The notes under the pieces are model-generated. The model was not told the origin of the DNA. It saw nothing but the letters and a program-made list of their open reading frames with translations, and made no database searches. A DNA stretch of 64,000 nucleotides from Margaritispora aquatica (Eukaryota; Ascomycota; Leotiomycetes; Helotiales; Discinellaceae). Below are positions 1 to 10,445 of this stretch, in pieces. Numbering within the stretch: the stretch's first letter is position 1; each line of letters opens with the position of its first letter. The DNA lies in contig VJWN01000036.1 of NCBI GenBank assembly GCA_007644065.1, forward strand, positions 62,001-126,000, in the 5' to 3' direction. Position numbers and translations under genes: made by a program.

Positions 1-723
1 TCCTCTCATCCTCTCATCCCTCCCATCCCATGCCGTCAACGCAACCATTACGCCTTCTCACTCCCATGTCCTTGCCCCATCTCCCATCTCCCTCTCATGT
101 CCTCCGCATCACACCCATCATCACCCCTCATCCTTCTCAACTAAAGCCAACTCAACTTTAACCACTTTGACACACACATACACACACATACACACACACT
201 CACACACACACACACAAAAAAACATACCGACAGTACAGTACGTACAGTACTACGTGCACTTGAATTCCAAGACTTCCGTCGATAGTCGATAACTCAAATC
301 TCCAACGGTGCTCGTACAGTCCATTTTCGCCGCACTATCACTATCCTTCTTCCCTTGTCGCACGCACCCGAACCCCAGGTCATCCTTTTAACCTTGCGCC
401 GCATTCCAAGTAAACGCACGCTATCCAACGCAGCGGCCCTTCGCTACTCCAGCCTCTGGTTGAACCTAGAGCGATCTGGACCTGGTCCCCGCCTTTTGCT
501 CCTCAAACTACCCTACCTTTGGAGGCTCCCACCACTATCGATCATCGCAAATTGTCAATTTTCATCGCCGACTTCGTTTGTGGATTTCCACCAAAGTTGC
601 ATGCGTATTTGAACTTTTCGTTGTCGCATGTTCACTTCCACCTGATGGGCAGTGTTTGTTCGCTCCACTCCTAAACCTCATCCGTCGTACTTGGCCCACC
701 CCCAATGGCAATTTAGCACAAGT
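1..723. other. Pyrimidine-rich leader/promoter region upstream of the C2H2 gene
   Basis: No coding gene is supported here. The first 160 bases are rich in CT and CAT tracts, followed by a CA dinucleotide tract. A short upstream ORF begins with ATG at 645 and is out of frame with the main start at 724, so it may be a uORF if the transcript begins upstream of it. Confidence 0.5.
170..216. repeat. CA/CACACATA microsatellite
   Basis: An interrupted run of CA dinucleotides with a few CATA and CACT breaks, ending in a short A run. It lies in the presumed promoter or leader of the downstream zinc-finger gene. Confidence 0.85.
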
Positions 724-2360
724 ATGACTACGTGCCAGAATCATCACCGCCAATCTCGCTCAATAGAGGACGTATATGATCCGGAGGATGTTGGTCTGCG
801 AAATTCACCTCTGCTAAAACAAATGAACGTCAATCTGAGGCCTTCGCCCAGCCCAGAGCCGCTGATACCACTCCCACCCGTGAGTCTCGAATCGAGTCCT
901 GACCCTGAGGTCCGCAAAGTATCGACACGTCATAAACACCGACCGAGTCCAGGAGATGCCGTGTTAATATCCTTCCTGGCAAATGGGAAGCACGTTGATG
1001 TTGCGCGCGACGCAGGAGAGCAGCCATTGGCCTCGGATAACGAAGCAGAAGAGGAACCGAGGGGTACTATCATTACGCTTGCGACTGCGCAGGAAGAGGT
1101 CGCAGAGATAGACATTGAAGAAGTTGAAAACATGATGGACAAAGAGACAGAGAAAGAGAGTTCTATGGATCTTGCAGCAATTGCTGCGGGCGCTGTTGGA
1201 GTGCTGAGAGAGCACGAGAGGGCATCCTCAGATACAGCACGGCGGACGCCCACACCGAAGGTTGAAGAGCCAACAGAAGTGTCGGTTGCGCCAGAAGATC
1301 GTATGGATGATGTCAAGCCCTCCATACCAGCGGTGAATAAAGGATTACACGTAAATGTTGCTCTCGCGTCATTTGGGGCAAATTTGGCCAAACATGAAAT
1401 CGTAGCCTCACCCACTAACGAGGAGCTCCCGCCAATGCTCGAACAATCACCAAAATCCGGACAGTCAAATGGAAGTGGATCACATCAAATCACTCTTCCT
1501 TCGATACACGATACGATTGGAGATATAACACGAATCCCGCAACCTGTGGCCATTGACAATGCTGGTTTTGCACAATCACCACCAGGAAGACCTATCCCAA
1601 GATTTCCTGCAACAGGACTTTCTCATGGATCGCCTCCAAAATCACCGCATGATACCTTTCGACGAGAATTGCCATCACCTGGCCGAGGCTCGTTTTACTA
1701 CAATAATGTTCACAGGAGGCCTTCTCAAGCAGATGGTCCTCAGTATTCGAGTCCGGCCGACTATAGTGGCAATAATACTGAGACACCGAGTACAGATCAA
1801 TCGGCATCAACTCCTGCAAACATTGCGATTGATAGGATGAGCATTGATGGGATCACAAACCCTCAGGTGGGAGGATTTCAGTGCGTTTTTGCAGGTTGTA
1901 CTGCCCCGCCTTTCCAGACACAGGTTCGTACCCTTAATCTAGGCTAAGAATCATTCTAATGACCAGCTAGTATCTTCTAAACTCCCATGCAAATGTACAT
2001 TCCTCAAACCGTCCACATTATTGTAGTGTAAAAGGTTGTCCACGAGCCGAGGGCGGGAAAGGGTTCAAGAGGAAGAACGAGATGATTAGACACGGTCTAG
2101 TACATGATTCACCTGGCTATGTTTGTCCGTTCTGTCCAGACAGAGAACACAAATACCCCAGACCAGACAATCTTCAAAGGTATGATGATCCTAGCCTCGG
2201 TTGAAAAGGTCAGATGAAACGAAACTGACTGCGGGGTATCAGACACGTAAGGGTACATCACCAAGAAAAGGACAAAGATGACCCATTGCTCCGAGACGTT
2301 CTCTCGCAACGTCCAGAGGGCCCAAGTAAAGGACGTAGGAGGAGAGGTGGCACCTCATGA
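724..2360 (+). CDS. C2H2 zinc-finger protein, three fingers at the C terminus
   Basis: Three exons (724-1923, 1971-2179, 2243-2360) give a 508-residue protein. The spliced frame is open throughout, and each small intron ends in a good acceptor. Residues 1-380 are low-complexity, acidic and Ser/Pro-rich. Three Cys/His fingers follow: C387/C392/H406/H410, C418/C423/H441/H445 and C452/C455/H471/H475. Intron 1 splits finger 1 and intron 2 splits finger 3 just before its first His, so unspliced ORFs miss all but the first finger's cysteines. The tail is basic (GRRRRGG). The first in-frame ATG is 724. The protein is very probably a DNA-binding nuclear regulator. I recognise the finger architecture, but not an individually named orthologue or its targets. 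Confidence 0.88.
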
Positions 2361-3654
2361 CAAGACTCGATGCTTCTGGATACTTTGACCTTCCCAAGGT
2401 GGGGTCATATTCTTAAACATGAGCAAACATCACAAGCGACAACAACAACAAATTTTGTGGAATAACAGCAACGAGAGAAAATATATGGGCGACACACCCT
2501 CGACTCGATCGGTGGGTAAAGGGAGGGAGGAAATTTCCAAATTACGGCGTTCAACATTTTCTTGATCTCTTCTTCGACCTGGTTGGTGTGGTGTTCTGGA
2601 ACGCTTTTACCACCTTCTTTCCTCTTCTCAGTTATGATATAGGGACTTTGAATTTCTCTACATGGCGTTTGCGGTGTTTTTACAGCATGGATTGCATGAT
2701 CGGATGGGAGCTTCTTCTCGCGTGGCTATGCGAGATTGGGGTTAGGGTTATACCAAGTGGCGTGGCGTGTGGAGGCGGTGCGACTTTGCTTTGGACTTCT
2801 TCGGCTTTGACAAGATTTTGTTGATAGGTGATGGTGCCATGGAGACAGAAGAGCATACTGTCGTTTCTGTGAGGAAGATTTGGCGATGCTGTGCTGAGGT
2901 GTGATTTATGTTTGTGCTTATGATGTGGGCGTTGAGGGAGACAGGGAGAGAGAAAGTGCGTGTGGAAGACGAGTTGACAGACATTCGTTGTTGCTATACC
3001 CAGGATCTGGACGGAGCTAGGTAGCTGAAGCTGAGGCTGCAGTGGGGTCGCTCCATCAACCATTGATGAACTTGAAGGTTTCTATGAAAGGACCTAAGTA
3101 GCTATGACCTTGATTGGTGAGCGGTTGCTTGCTTTTCACGGTGATAGCAATCAATTCCAACGAGAACCAAATCGCGCAGATATGATGATGAGCTGAGTAG
3201 AATTCAAAACTGAACCCACATATACCGTCTGAGCTTCTACACATGCGATGTGATGTGATATTGTTTTGCCTTTCATTTCTGTCTATGCTGTCGAAAGATG
3301 ATATTCTGTCACTTGCTTCGTCCCTACGGCATTGCTACACGTATTTAACGTCGAAGGGCAGAAACTAGAAATCCATGGACGAACAACCTAGCAGGTAACT
3401 AAGATCTCGCCGTATCATACCATTTCGTCTCATTTTTACTCTCTGCTTAAGCCTCTAACCTCCTGAGGATACCATGTATAGTAGTATACGGCGTACCATC
3501 GACACACCATGTAGGTAGGTAAGCAAGTACGTATCCCGGCATGACTTAAAATCTAACTCCGATGTCAATTCCAATTCCAATTCCAATCTCAAGTCCAATT
3601 CCGATTACAAATCCAAATCCAATTTCAAGTTCACTTTCAATTCCAAGCGAAAAT

Positions 3655-3801
3655 GAATGTGAATGTGAATGTGAATGTGAATGTGAATGTGAATGTGAAT
3701 GTGAAAGAGAAAGAGAAAGAGAAAGAGAAAGAGAAAGAGAAAGAGAAAGAGAAAGAGAAAGAGAAAGAGAAAGAGAAAGAGAAAGAGAAAGAGAAAGAGA
3801 A
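3655..3801. repeat. Compound hexanucleotide microsatellite (GAATGT)n-(GAAAGA)n
   Basis: Eight or so GAATGT units (3655-3702) pass directly into about sixteen GAAAGA units (3703-3801). The two units differ at two positions (T to A and T to A after a register shift), which suggests one array grew from a variant of the other. Neither unit can create a stop in most frames, so long but meaningless ORFs appear on both strands. Confidence 0.95.
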
Positions 3802-3986
3802 ATCTGCAGAAACCCGTGCGATCCAAGTAATAACACAGTTATGCCAGTTAACAGAACTGCATGTAAGTACTCTACGCTTTCTGCTATCGAGATATATCAA
3901 TACGTTTGTTCAGCGAGAAACGAGTTCCATGTCTCTCTGTCGGTCTGTCTGTCGATATTCTTCCATTTATTAGTAGTATACATAGA

Positions 3987-4079
3987 GGTGCGGTGCGGTG
4001 CGGTGCGGTGCTGATGGCGATGGCGATGGCGATGGTGCTGACGGTGGTCTCGCTTAGACTGGATCGATCGATCGATCGA
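3987..4079. repeat. Cluster of short tandem repeats (GGTGC, GATGGC, ATCG)
   Basis: Five GGTGC units (3987-4011), about four GATGGC units (4012-4034) and four ATCG units (4063-4079) lie within 100 bases. All are non-coding. Confidence 0.85.
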
Positions 4080-4772
4080 GGATGTGTTATGGGTTAGAGG
4101 TTATATCGTACATGGCTTGTATGTAAGCGTTTGGTTAGTTATATGTTAAAGTGAGGTTTGGGTTTGTATTTGGGTTTGGCTTTGGAAATAATAGCTTCTT
4201 GTAGAGCGAGGCAATGTGGTGTTGTAGATAAAAGCACACATGCAGTGAGTGTGGGTGTGTAGATGTGGATCTAAGTAGGACGGTATATTGCTCATTCACT
4301 GAATTGAATTTTATGAGAGGGGAAGGTGATGTGATGTGATGTGATGTGAATAAGGAGGCGCTGGGATAGGACTCGCTAAGAAAAGGAGAATTAGAACTAG
4401 AGGAAGATGTGTGGAAACAATGGATTCTTAAGAAGTCACCTCTTCTGTCGAAACGAGATACACTATGTGCTTGAATTTGCGCTATTTTTGTCATGATGTA
4501 GTGGGTGTACTTCTATATTGTTCATTGCGCATGGAAGTCAACCGTCCTCACAACACTAGTGACGATGCATGTAATATTGCGTCTAGTCATTCTAGCACAA
4601 AATCTTATTCAAACCGCTTGCCCACCGCTATCCCAGAGTATCCATATAGAAAGAAAATATAGTTCACACATGCAATCCCGCTCTCAAGAACACCCTAAAC
4701 ACCAAATCCATGCACTCGCTTAGCTTCGCCCAGAATCCGCATGCTTCCAAGACATAACCATCCCCTCATCCA

Positions 4773-6128
4773 TCACTGATGCTCAATAACATCCTCCTGT
4801 AACAACGCCTCCCTCCTAGCCTCCTCCGGATCAAACTTCTCCCACCTGATATACCTACCCAATGGCGGCGCCACAATGCCATTGAACAAAAACGTCCCAT
4901 ACACCAATAGCGCAAAACCTAGCACCTGCAACCACTTGAAGCTCTCCCACCCGAGGAATAGCGACACGATCCAGATGAATAGCGTACGGCATGTATCAAT
5001 AGTTGACCGCGATGTGGCGGAGACGGTGCGCGTGACCGACAATCCGAAGTAGTTGAATCCGCCGATGGAGAACATAATTGCAACACTGGAGATGGCGATG
5101 GAGCGGTAGGCAGTCACCTGTCTCCAGCCTTCGACAATGTCAAAGTATCCATATTGGCCTGCGGAAGTACGTCCTACGATCAGGTACAAAAACACATAGC
5201 CGATAAGAGTGACGACGAAGCCGAAGAGGCCTTCCCAGCCAACCATATTCAGTGGCTGCAAAGAATATTTGTGCATAATATGCTCCTCCAAGACAAACTG
5301 ACTCGCAGTGAAGATTTGAGCCCCAGCAATCAGAAAAATACCAATAATAGTTTTAATGGTCTCGGGTGCCCTGGCCTCACGAGCAGCAATGGTGAGAGCT
5401 TCACGAATCAACATCACTGCCGAAGGTGCAGCTTTATGGTCTTTATACAGCGCTCCTGCGAGACCAACGATCGCAACACCAAGCACAACGGTGACGAGCG
5501 CGAACCATTCAACCCAACGCAGTCTTCGGTTGAGAAAAATGACGCTGAAGACACCGACGAAAAGAACTAGAGCGCCGCGAGTCATTTGGTAGATGGAAGG
5601 CACGACGAACAGCAAGCCCACGTTCATAAGCGTCGTACCGCAGATATCGCAGATAGCCGGTAAGCTCAGCAGAGTCACTGCCCATCCTGTGAGTGGCAGT
5701 CTATCCTCGCCTGAAGATTGCATCGCTTTCGCGGCCGGGTTGATGGGCGTCGTAGACCTTATGCTCACGGCGTCCGAGTCTGGACCCTCGTGCGTGCTAA
5801 CAGCAGTATACCCATTCTCTTCCGCCGAAGCGCCCTTAGAAAAATACCGCTTATGTATATAGAACCCAGCTACAAAGAGCCAAGAGCCCATTTCACCGAT
5901 GAACATTTGAAGGGTTTGGATTACGGGCTGCTCAAAGTTTGATCGTTTCCGGGGATTGGGGTCGGTGCAGTTGCGTACGCAGATATTGTCCTTGGGGGAG
6001 TGTCAATTGCTGCGTATAAGGATAGGCAACAGAGAGTAAATTACCTGGTACTTTGTAAGGAGAGTATTGCAGACACCAGTGGCCAGCATAAGTGCCACCA
6101 AGATGGGGATGACGGCTTTGGACGCCAT
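4773..6128 (-). CDS. SLC35F6-like multispanning membrane carrier (drug/metabolite transporter superfamily)
   Basis: Two exons (6128-6045 and 5990-4773) joined across a 54-base intron encode 433 residues. The N-terminal segment (ATGVCNTLLTKYQ, then a short Cys-containing loop DNICVRNC and a second helix starting QMFIGEMG) matches the SLC35F6/C2orf18 layout, in which a first helix is followed by a loop and a conserved GE motif. About ten hydrophobic segments follow, including one around LTGWAVTLLSLPAICDICGT. Relatives sit in endomembranes, lysosomes or mitochondria; the substrate is unknown. The start at 6128 is favoured because the first exon alone supplies the conserved first helix. It lies convergent to the C2H2 gene. 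Confidence 0.85.
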
Positions 6129-6793
6129 GACTGTTGATTGTAGACTCGAAATCGAGTCGATAAGATGTTGTACCTAACGATTAATGCTCATAAAAGGTTG
6201 TCGATGATAAGTGAATGGCCTGCTCTACGGCGACGAATGTATAAGTGCCTATTGCACACCGTATGTGTTGTTGGAACGTATGTAGGTAGTCACGATGCCT
6301 TTGTCCTCAAGTGAGGATGATGAGAGGACGAGGTTGGACAGGCACGAGTCAAGGGTATCATCAGTCATCCGGTTGCGTCGAGCCGAAGATGGGGTTCAGC
6401 CTCACTAATGTACCCCACAGTTCAATGGGGACATAGCTATCCACAAAGCTTGAGAACCGTAGAAGAGGGAGATGGATGGCGATTATTTTCGCATTTCTCC
6501 AGCTTGCCTTTTCTGTAGGTATACCGGTGTCGCTGTAAATATCCCAATCTGCGACTTCCCACAACTTAAACAGCCCAATGTAGATTAGGTTTTTTGGGGG
6601 CCTTTGTGAAAAGCTGAAGAGATTGTTTTGTCAAGATATCCTGTATCGCCATCGTGTATTTCATGTTTAAACAAGACTCGCCTACTATATACCATCGCTG
6701 CCTTGTCCTTTTCATCCCATATAAACACCTGCGATATCCTCTCAAATTAATCAACATACAACGAACATGCAATCCAAGCCACAAAAACGCTCG
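6129..6793. other. Intergenic region between two minus-strand genes
   Basis: About 660 bases serve as the promoter of the carrier gene and the 3' flank of the DUF2985-like gene. ORFs here lack support. Nothing else is visible. Confidence 0.5.
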
Positions 6794-8395
6794 CTACCTA
6801 ACAACCTGAGTAGCACCCTCTTCCATAGCTCCAAGCTCAACTGCAATACCTTCATCCACCTTCTGCTTCTTTTGGAACAGACCTCCCTTCTCAGCCTTTC
6901 CCTTCTTCTCCTTTGGCTTCTCGTCATTGATATTATTGTAATGTAAAACACCCTGCTCTCTATCACGCTTCAATCGCTCTTGATCATCTGGAGAAACTGG
7001 CACACCTTCAATGGCATTCACGTGTTTGCCTTCGATAAAACTCATGATTCCACCACAGGCTGCAACAATGCAGGCGAGAGCGACGAACAGACCAGTGCTC
7101 CAAGATGGACGATCGTATCTATTCATTCCCCACATGAAACCACAGAGAACTGCTTGGAGAAAGGTGTTCCAAACCATGGTCCAGATGACGAAGTCAAGCT
7201 TCCACAATTTTGTGGGTGGGGCTCGAGTGCCAGTGAGAGGAGCATCAGGAGTCTTCGCTAAAGGAAACGCAAGAGCGCTCTCAGGTACAACTCCTGTTGC
7301 TGCAACAGCTTCAATGGAGCCAAACTCAACTGGAAGATCTTGAGAACCAGCAAGTCTGAACCATCCTCGATTGATGCCGGCTAGTCTTCGAAGTCCCATC
7401 TCATTCTTCTGAATCCTGTACTGCAACAAATAATATAGGTCACGAAATCTCCACGGGATAGTTCCAAATCCAGTTACGCAGAAAAGGGCGTTCAAGATCT
7501 GGGAATCAGTCTCAATCCATATCCGTCTTGGAGAGTTGATGTCGTTACAAGTAGGCTTACACATAGCCGGGGAAGCGTTACAAAGTAATAAGAACAACAT
7601 TCCACCCCAAGCTACAACGTTGAGTCCGTAAACAGTAATGAAAAATCCAACTGGAGTGATAACGAACTTCCAGGATGCTTTGAGGAAAATGGTCGTAGCC
7701 TCTCCCCATGAGTGTTTCGGCGGAAATTGGTATCCATTTTCAAAAGGCTCCGTCCTGTACTCAGTTTGCATTTTTGAGTTCTTGGAATTCGGGTTACTAT
7801 CACTGCTGCTGCGTTGATCTGTCCCCTTAGACTTCTCCTTCTGTGGCTCTAATGTGGTTGGCATCGAAGATGATGGCTCTCCAACAATCGGCTTGCCTGA
7901 TGGGATAGTCGTTAAATGCTGAACCTCGAGTCCTTGACTCCCTTCTGGAATGCTTTCGTGGATTGTGTCCTGGCCAAAGCGCTCAAGAGGACTCTCAGGA
8001 AGAGCAGAGCTTCTCCTTCGTGGAATATCCTGCCCACTGCTACTTCTCGACAAACTGGCACGTCTCTCTTTCTCTCGGACCTGTCCTTCACCAGACCAGC
8101 CGTCACTTCCGAAGCTCCCTCTCCTGATATTAGATAGCGAAGGTATGTTCGTAGCGGCTTGTCCAACAGCAACAGAGAAACCAGCTGGCGGATTGGATTC
8201 CTGGAAAGTTTTCGAGGCGCTGCGCAAGCGGGTCTGAATGGTAGAGGCGATAGATGAATCGCGAGCTCGGTTTGTTGTATCCGTAAGCTCGGTACTTGTT
8301 CTGCGAGGAGGAGTCTTTGGATCTTCGCTGAAAGCTGGAAATGGCTCAGGGTTATTGCCCTCAGAGCCGGTGGCGACAGCAGATGAGGAAGACAT
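6794..8395 (-). CDS. DUF2985-like multispanning membrane protein of unknown function
   Basis: A single exon encodes 533 residues. Residues 1-235 are polar, Ser/Arg-rich and probably disordered, with many RRxS phosphosite-like motifs. The membrane part begins near residue 250 (ITPVGFFITVYGLNVVAWGG). It continues through the signature SPRRIWIETDSQILNALFC and PWRFRDLYYLL (about 288-325), which I associate with the DUF2985 family, and ends in two more hydrophobic segments near 400-425 and 432-452. The C terminus is Lys/Glu-rich. No biochemical role is known to me for this family. The gene is divergent from the Sen15 gene and shares a 470-base upstream region with it. The family name is from memory of the motif, so it is moderately certain; the membrane topology is directly visible. 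Confidence 0.8.
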   Translation of the reverse strand: MSSSSAVATGSEGNNPEPFPAFSEDPKTPPRRTSTELTDTTNRARDSSIASTIQTRLRSASKTFQESNPPAGFSVAVGQAATNIPSLSNIRRGSFGSDGWSGEGQVREKERRASLSRSSSGQDIPRRRSSALPESPLERFGQDTIHESIPEGSQGLEVQHLTTIPSGKPIVGEPSSSMPTTLEPQKEKSKGTDQRSSSDSNPNSKNSKMQTEYRTEPFENGYQFPPKHSWGEATTIFLKASWKFVITPVGFFITVYGLNVVAWGGMLFLLLCNASPAMCKPTCNDINSPRRIWIETDSQILNALFCVTGFGTIPWRFRDLYYLLQYRIQKNEMGLRRLAGINRGWFRLAGSQDLPVEFGSIEAVAATGVVPESALAFPLAKTPDAPLTGTRAPPTKLWKLDFVIWTMVWNTFLQAVLCGFMWGMNRYDRPSWSTGLFVALACIVAACGGIMSFIEGKHVNAIEGVPVSPDDQERLKRDREQGVLHYNNINDEKPKEKKGKAEKGGLFQKKQKVDEGIAVELGAMEEGATQVVR

Positions 8396-8865
8396 AACTT
8401 CTTGGGATGATAATTACCCACCCCTGGCGGTTTGGCTTGGGTAAAGACTTGGTGGCTGCACGTTGCTGGCCGGCAAATGGTTGCAATTTCGAGACAAGTC
8501 GCAGGGATTCAGGTATTTATCAACAAAGCAACAATTGACGTCAGAGAAGAAAAGCGAACAATTACGATGTAATCAGATTAAAAGACTTGTAAACGCATGA
8601 AGAAGAAAAGAAATGCATGGTGAGAGGAGAATTCCAAGACGCTTTCACGAGCACCCAGGAAAACTTGGACTGAACTGGGTAAAGGTCGAAATAGAGTTCT
8701 CGGCTTCAGCGAAGAATCTCTCGGTGCGAGGTCACTCCATGTTCCGACCGTATCTTCGCATTCGTACTTCGTACATGTGCTCACAAAGCTAAAGTCAGCC
8801 TTGCATCAAAAAAGTCTCCTCTGTGACTCCACCAAACCCCGGATCCAGTTCTCAATTATAACGAC
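8396..8865. promoter_or_regulatory. Shared divergent promoter region
   Basis: 470 bases separate the start codons of two divergent genes (the DUF2985-like gene on minus, Sen15 on plus). It must contain both 5' leaders and core promoters. I see no clear TATA element or intron. Confidence 0.5.
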
Positions 8866-9438
8866 ATGGCTCCTTCTGCCACTATCTCAGATGTGCCGCA
8901 GCCATCTGCCTTCGAAGAGGCGCTCTCGGAATCAAAGATGCTTCTTGCGAGGTCACCGCATGCTCCCTATCTGCACCATCTAGCCTCGACCATATCTCAT
9001 AACCTGCAGTACCAGCACTCATGGACTTCCCTCACCATACATACCCATTCCCAAATCACGAATGAACCTCTTCCTCGTCCAATCATATCCGGTCTGCCAC
9101 CCAAGCGAGCTTATATCCACCCGGATGAGCAAATTGCTACGCTCAAGGCTGAGCATGAGACGAAGGAAAAGATCGAGCAGTTCCCGGAGCTAGAATGGGT
9201 GCTGCCCAGTCAAATCCAGGAGAACTGGAGCTTGAGAAAGTTTGCGAAGGTGTTCGATGCGTTAGGAGTTGTGCCTTCATCTGCAGATGATGAGGAGGAA
9301 GAGGAAGATACAAGTGTGGGATACCAATGGAGGGGCAAAAACAGGCAAAAGAGGTTGCTGCTGGCTACGCTTCATGATGACAGTACCGTCGTTTATTATA
9401 TCATGCACGATGGACTAGTGAAACCAAGGCAGAATTGA
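8866..9438 (+). CDS. SEN15: tRNA-splicing endonuclease subunit Sen15
   Basis: An intronless 190-residue ORF. The N-terminal 60 residues are helical and variable. The central part has the YIHPDEQ motif, and the C terminus carries the compact fold segment LLLATLHDDSTVVYYIMHDG followed by LVKP, as in Sen15/TSEN15 proteins. The protein is a structural, non-catalytic subunit of the nuclear (or mitochondrial-surface in yeast) SEN heterotetramer that cuts introns from pre-tRNA; it pairs with the catalytic Sen34 or Sen2 arm. An acidic insert of Asp/Glu runs (about residues 143-152) is typical of fungal members. The start has a good ACGACATGG context. Confidence 0.85.
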   Translation: MAPSATISDVPQPSAFEEALSESKMLLARSPHAPYLHHLASTISHNLQYQHSWTSLTIHTHSQITNEPLPRPIISGLPPKRAYIHPDEQIATLKAEHETKEKIEQFPELEWVLPSQIQENWSLRKFAKVFDALGVVPSSADDEEEEEDTSVGYQWRGKNRQKRLLLATLHDDSTVVYYIMHDGLVKPRQN

Positions 9439-10011
9439 AGAATGAAGGGGGACTATACACACCATGGCCAAGGTCTATGTTGGAAGAAATAACAAGTCTC
9501 ATAAGAAGACTACTTGATCGGTGAGAGCTTGCTATTGCAGCTTGGTACTTGGTACACTCCGAAGACAACTTCAACTAGACCAGCCTAGATGTGCCTACAT
9601 ATCTGTTGCAGATACAAAGAACAAGACCTTCGGAACTGCTACTCAATGGATATCGAATCTTAAATTATGGCAGACATACGGTGCTTGAAAAGAAAGGTAG
9701 AGCTCTCTACTGAGCTTGCACTCCATATAGACTTTCTACCAACTCCGATGGAAAATTAACGCCAGAATCAAATAGGAAGCAATAGGTATTGCCATGTGCC
9801 ATGCTAGCCAAACACACCATAATAAATCTTACCAAATTGTTCAACATCGCGATATGCCCGTCCTGGTCCCAATGATTTATGATTCCGAACGCTGAAATGC
9901 AAATCTGCCCGCAACAAGCAGCCAGCCAAAGTATCGAAATCAAACCCAATCTCTATCCTCACATCATCTTCAAGTTCATGCCCCTTCCTCTTTCTCCACC
10001 ACGTACGTTTG
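9439..10011. other. Convergent 3' flanks of Sen15 and Yippee genes
   Basis: About 570 bases between two convergent stops. The minus-strand ORFs over 9707-10094 are out of frame with the Yippee gene and have no recognisable content. Confidence 0.5.
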
Positions 10012-10445
10012 CTAAGTGACATTGCACAATAACTCTGCCTCAAGAATGTACTTCCCCTCCTTGTACTTCTCAGTCTGCTCATAAGCCTTGTCATACTTCC
10101 AGCCCACCGTCTCGTTGCACTGTCGACACGAAATGTCGCGGACGATATGTCTCCCGGTCGTCATGTTGCGTTCGGACGCCTCGCCTGCAATGACATTCAC
10201 AACATTGCCAAAGAGGTATGCTTTGCCGTGTTGGCCGCGAAAGTTCTGGCAGAGTTAGCTTGTTGTTCTCTACCTGAAGTCTAGGCACGCTCGTGCTTAT
10301 TAGTCTGCTTGGTTATTAGGGTGGAGCAAGAGAATGGAGGCTGTACCCTAGAGATTATATCCTCGTGGTTCGACAGGTGGGCTTTGCAGTTTTTGCAGCC
10401 GTAGATCTTCAGACTATTCAGGTAGACATTGTAAGAGAGGCCCAT
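10012..10445 (-). CDS. Yippee/Moh1 family zinc-binding protein
   Basis: Two exons (10445-10347 and 10245-10012) around a 101-base intron give a 110-residue protein. It begins MGLSYNVYLNSLKIYGCKNC and ends EGKYILEAELLCNVT, the near-invariant ends of Yippee proteins. The zinc ligands are C17/C20 and C73/C76, and the GQHGKAYLF and MTTGRH motifs are present. Splicing occurs after SR, in phase 0, immediately before NFRGQHG. The Yippee fold resembles CULT/RIG-I type zinc domains. Yeast Moh1 is linked to stationary-phase survival, and human YPEL5 to the CTLH/GID ubiquitin ligase, so a related role is possible here. The gene is complete and apparently functional. Confidence 0.93.

Larger units (their letters stand above)
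2361..4772. other. Gene-free interval with several simple repeats
   Basis: About 2.4 kb between the C2H2 gene and the convergent carrier gene. The longest ORFs run through microsatellites or antisense pyrimidine tracts and have no protein-like composition. The interval holds hexanucleotide arrays near 3.7 kb and several short pentamer, hexamer and tetramer arrays near 4.0-4.1 kb. I see no gene. Confidence 0.55.

Noticed and set aside
930..1415. 161-codon minus-strand ORF inside the C2H2 gene
   Set aside because: Ser-rich shadow of the plus-strand gene, which has spliced zinc fingers as independent support.
3546..4014. Long ORFs on both strands around 3.55-4.0 kb
   Set aside because: They are translations of hexanucleotide microsatellites (Ser-Leu, Glu-Arg, Asn-Val repeats) with no real protein signal.
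5154..5862. Plus-strand ORFs inside the SLC35F6-like gene
   Set aside because: Antisense shadows of a gene with clear membrane-family content.
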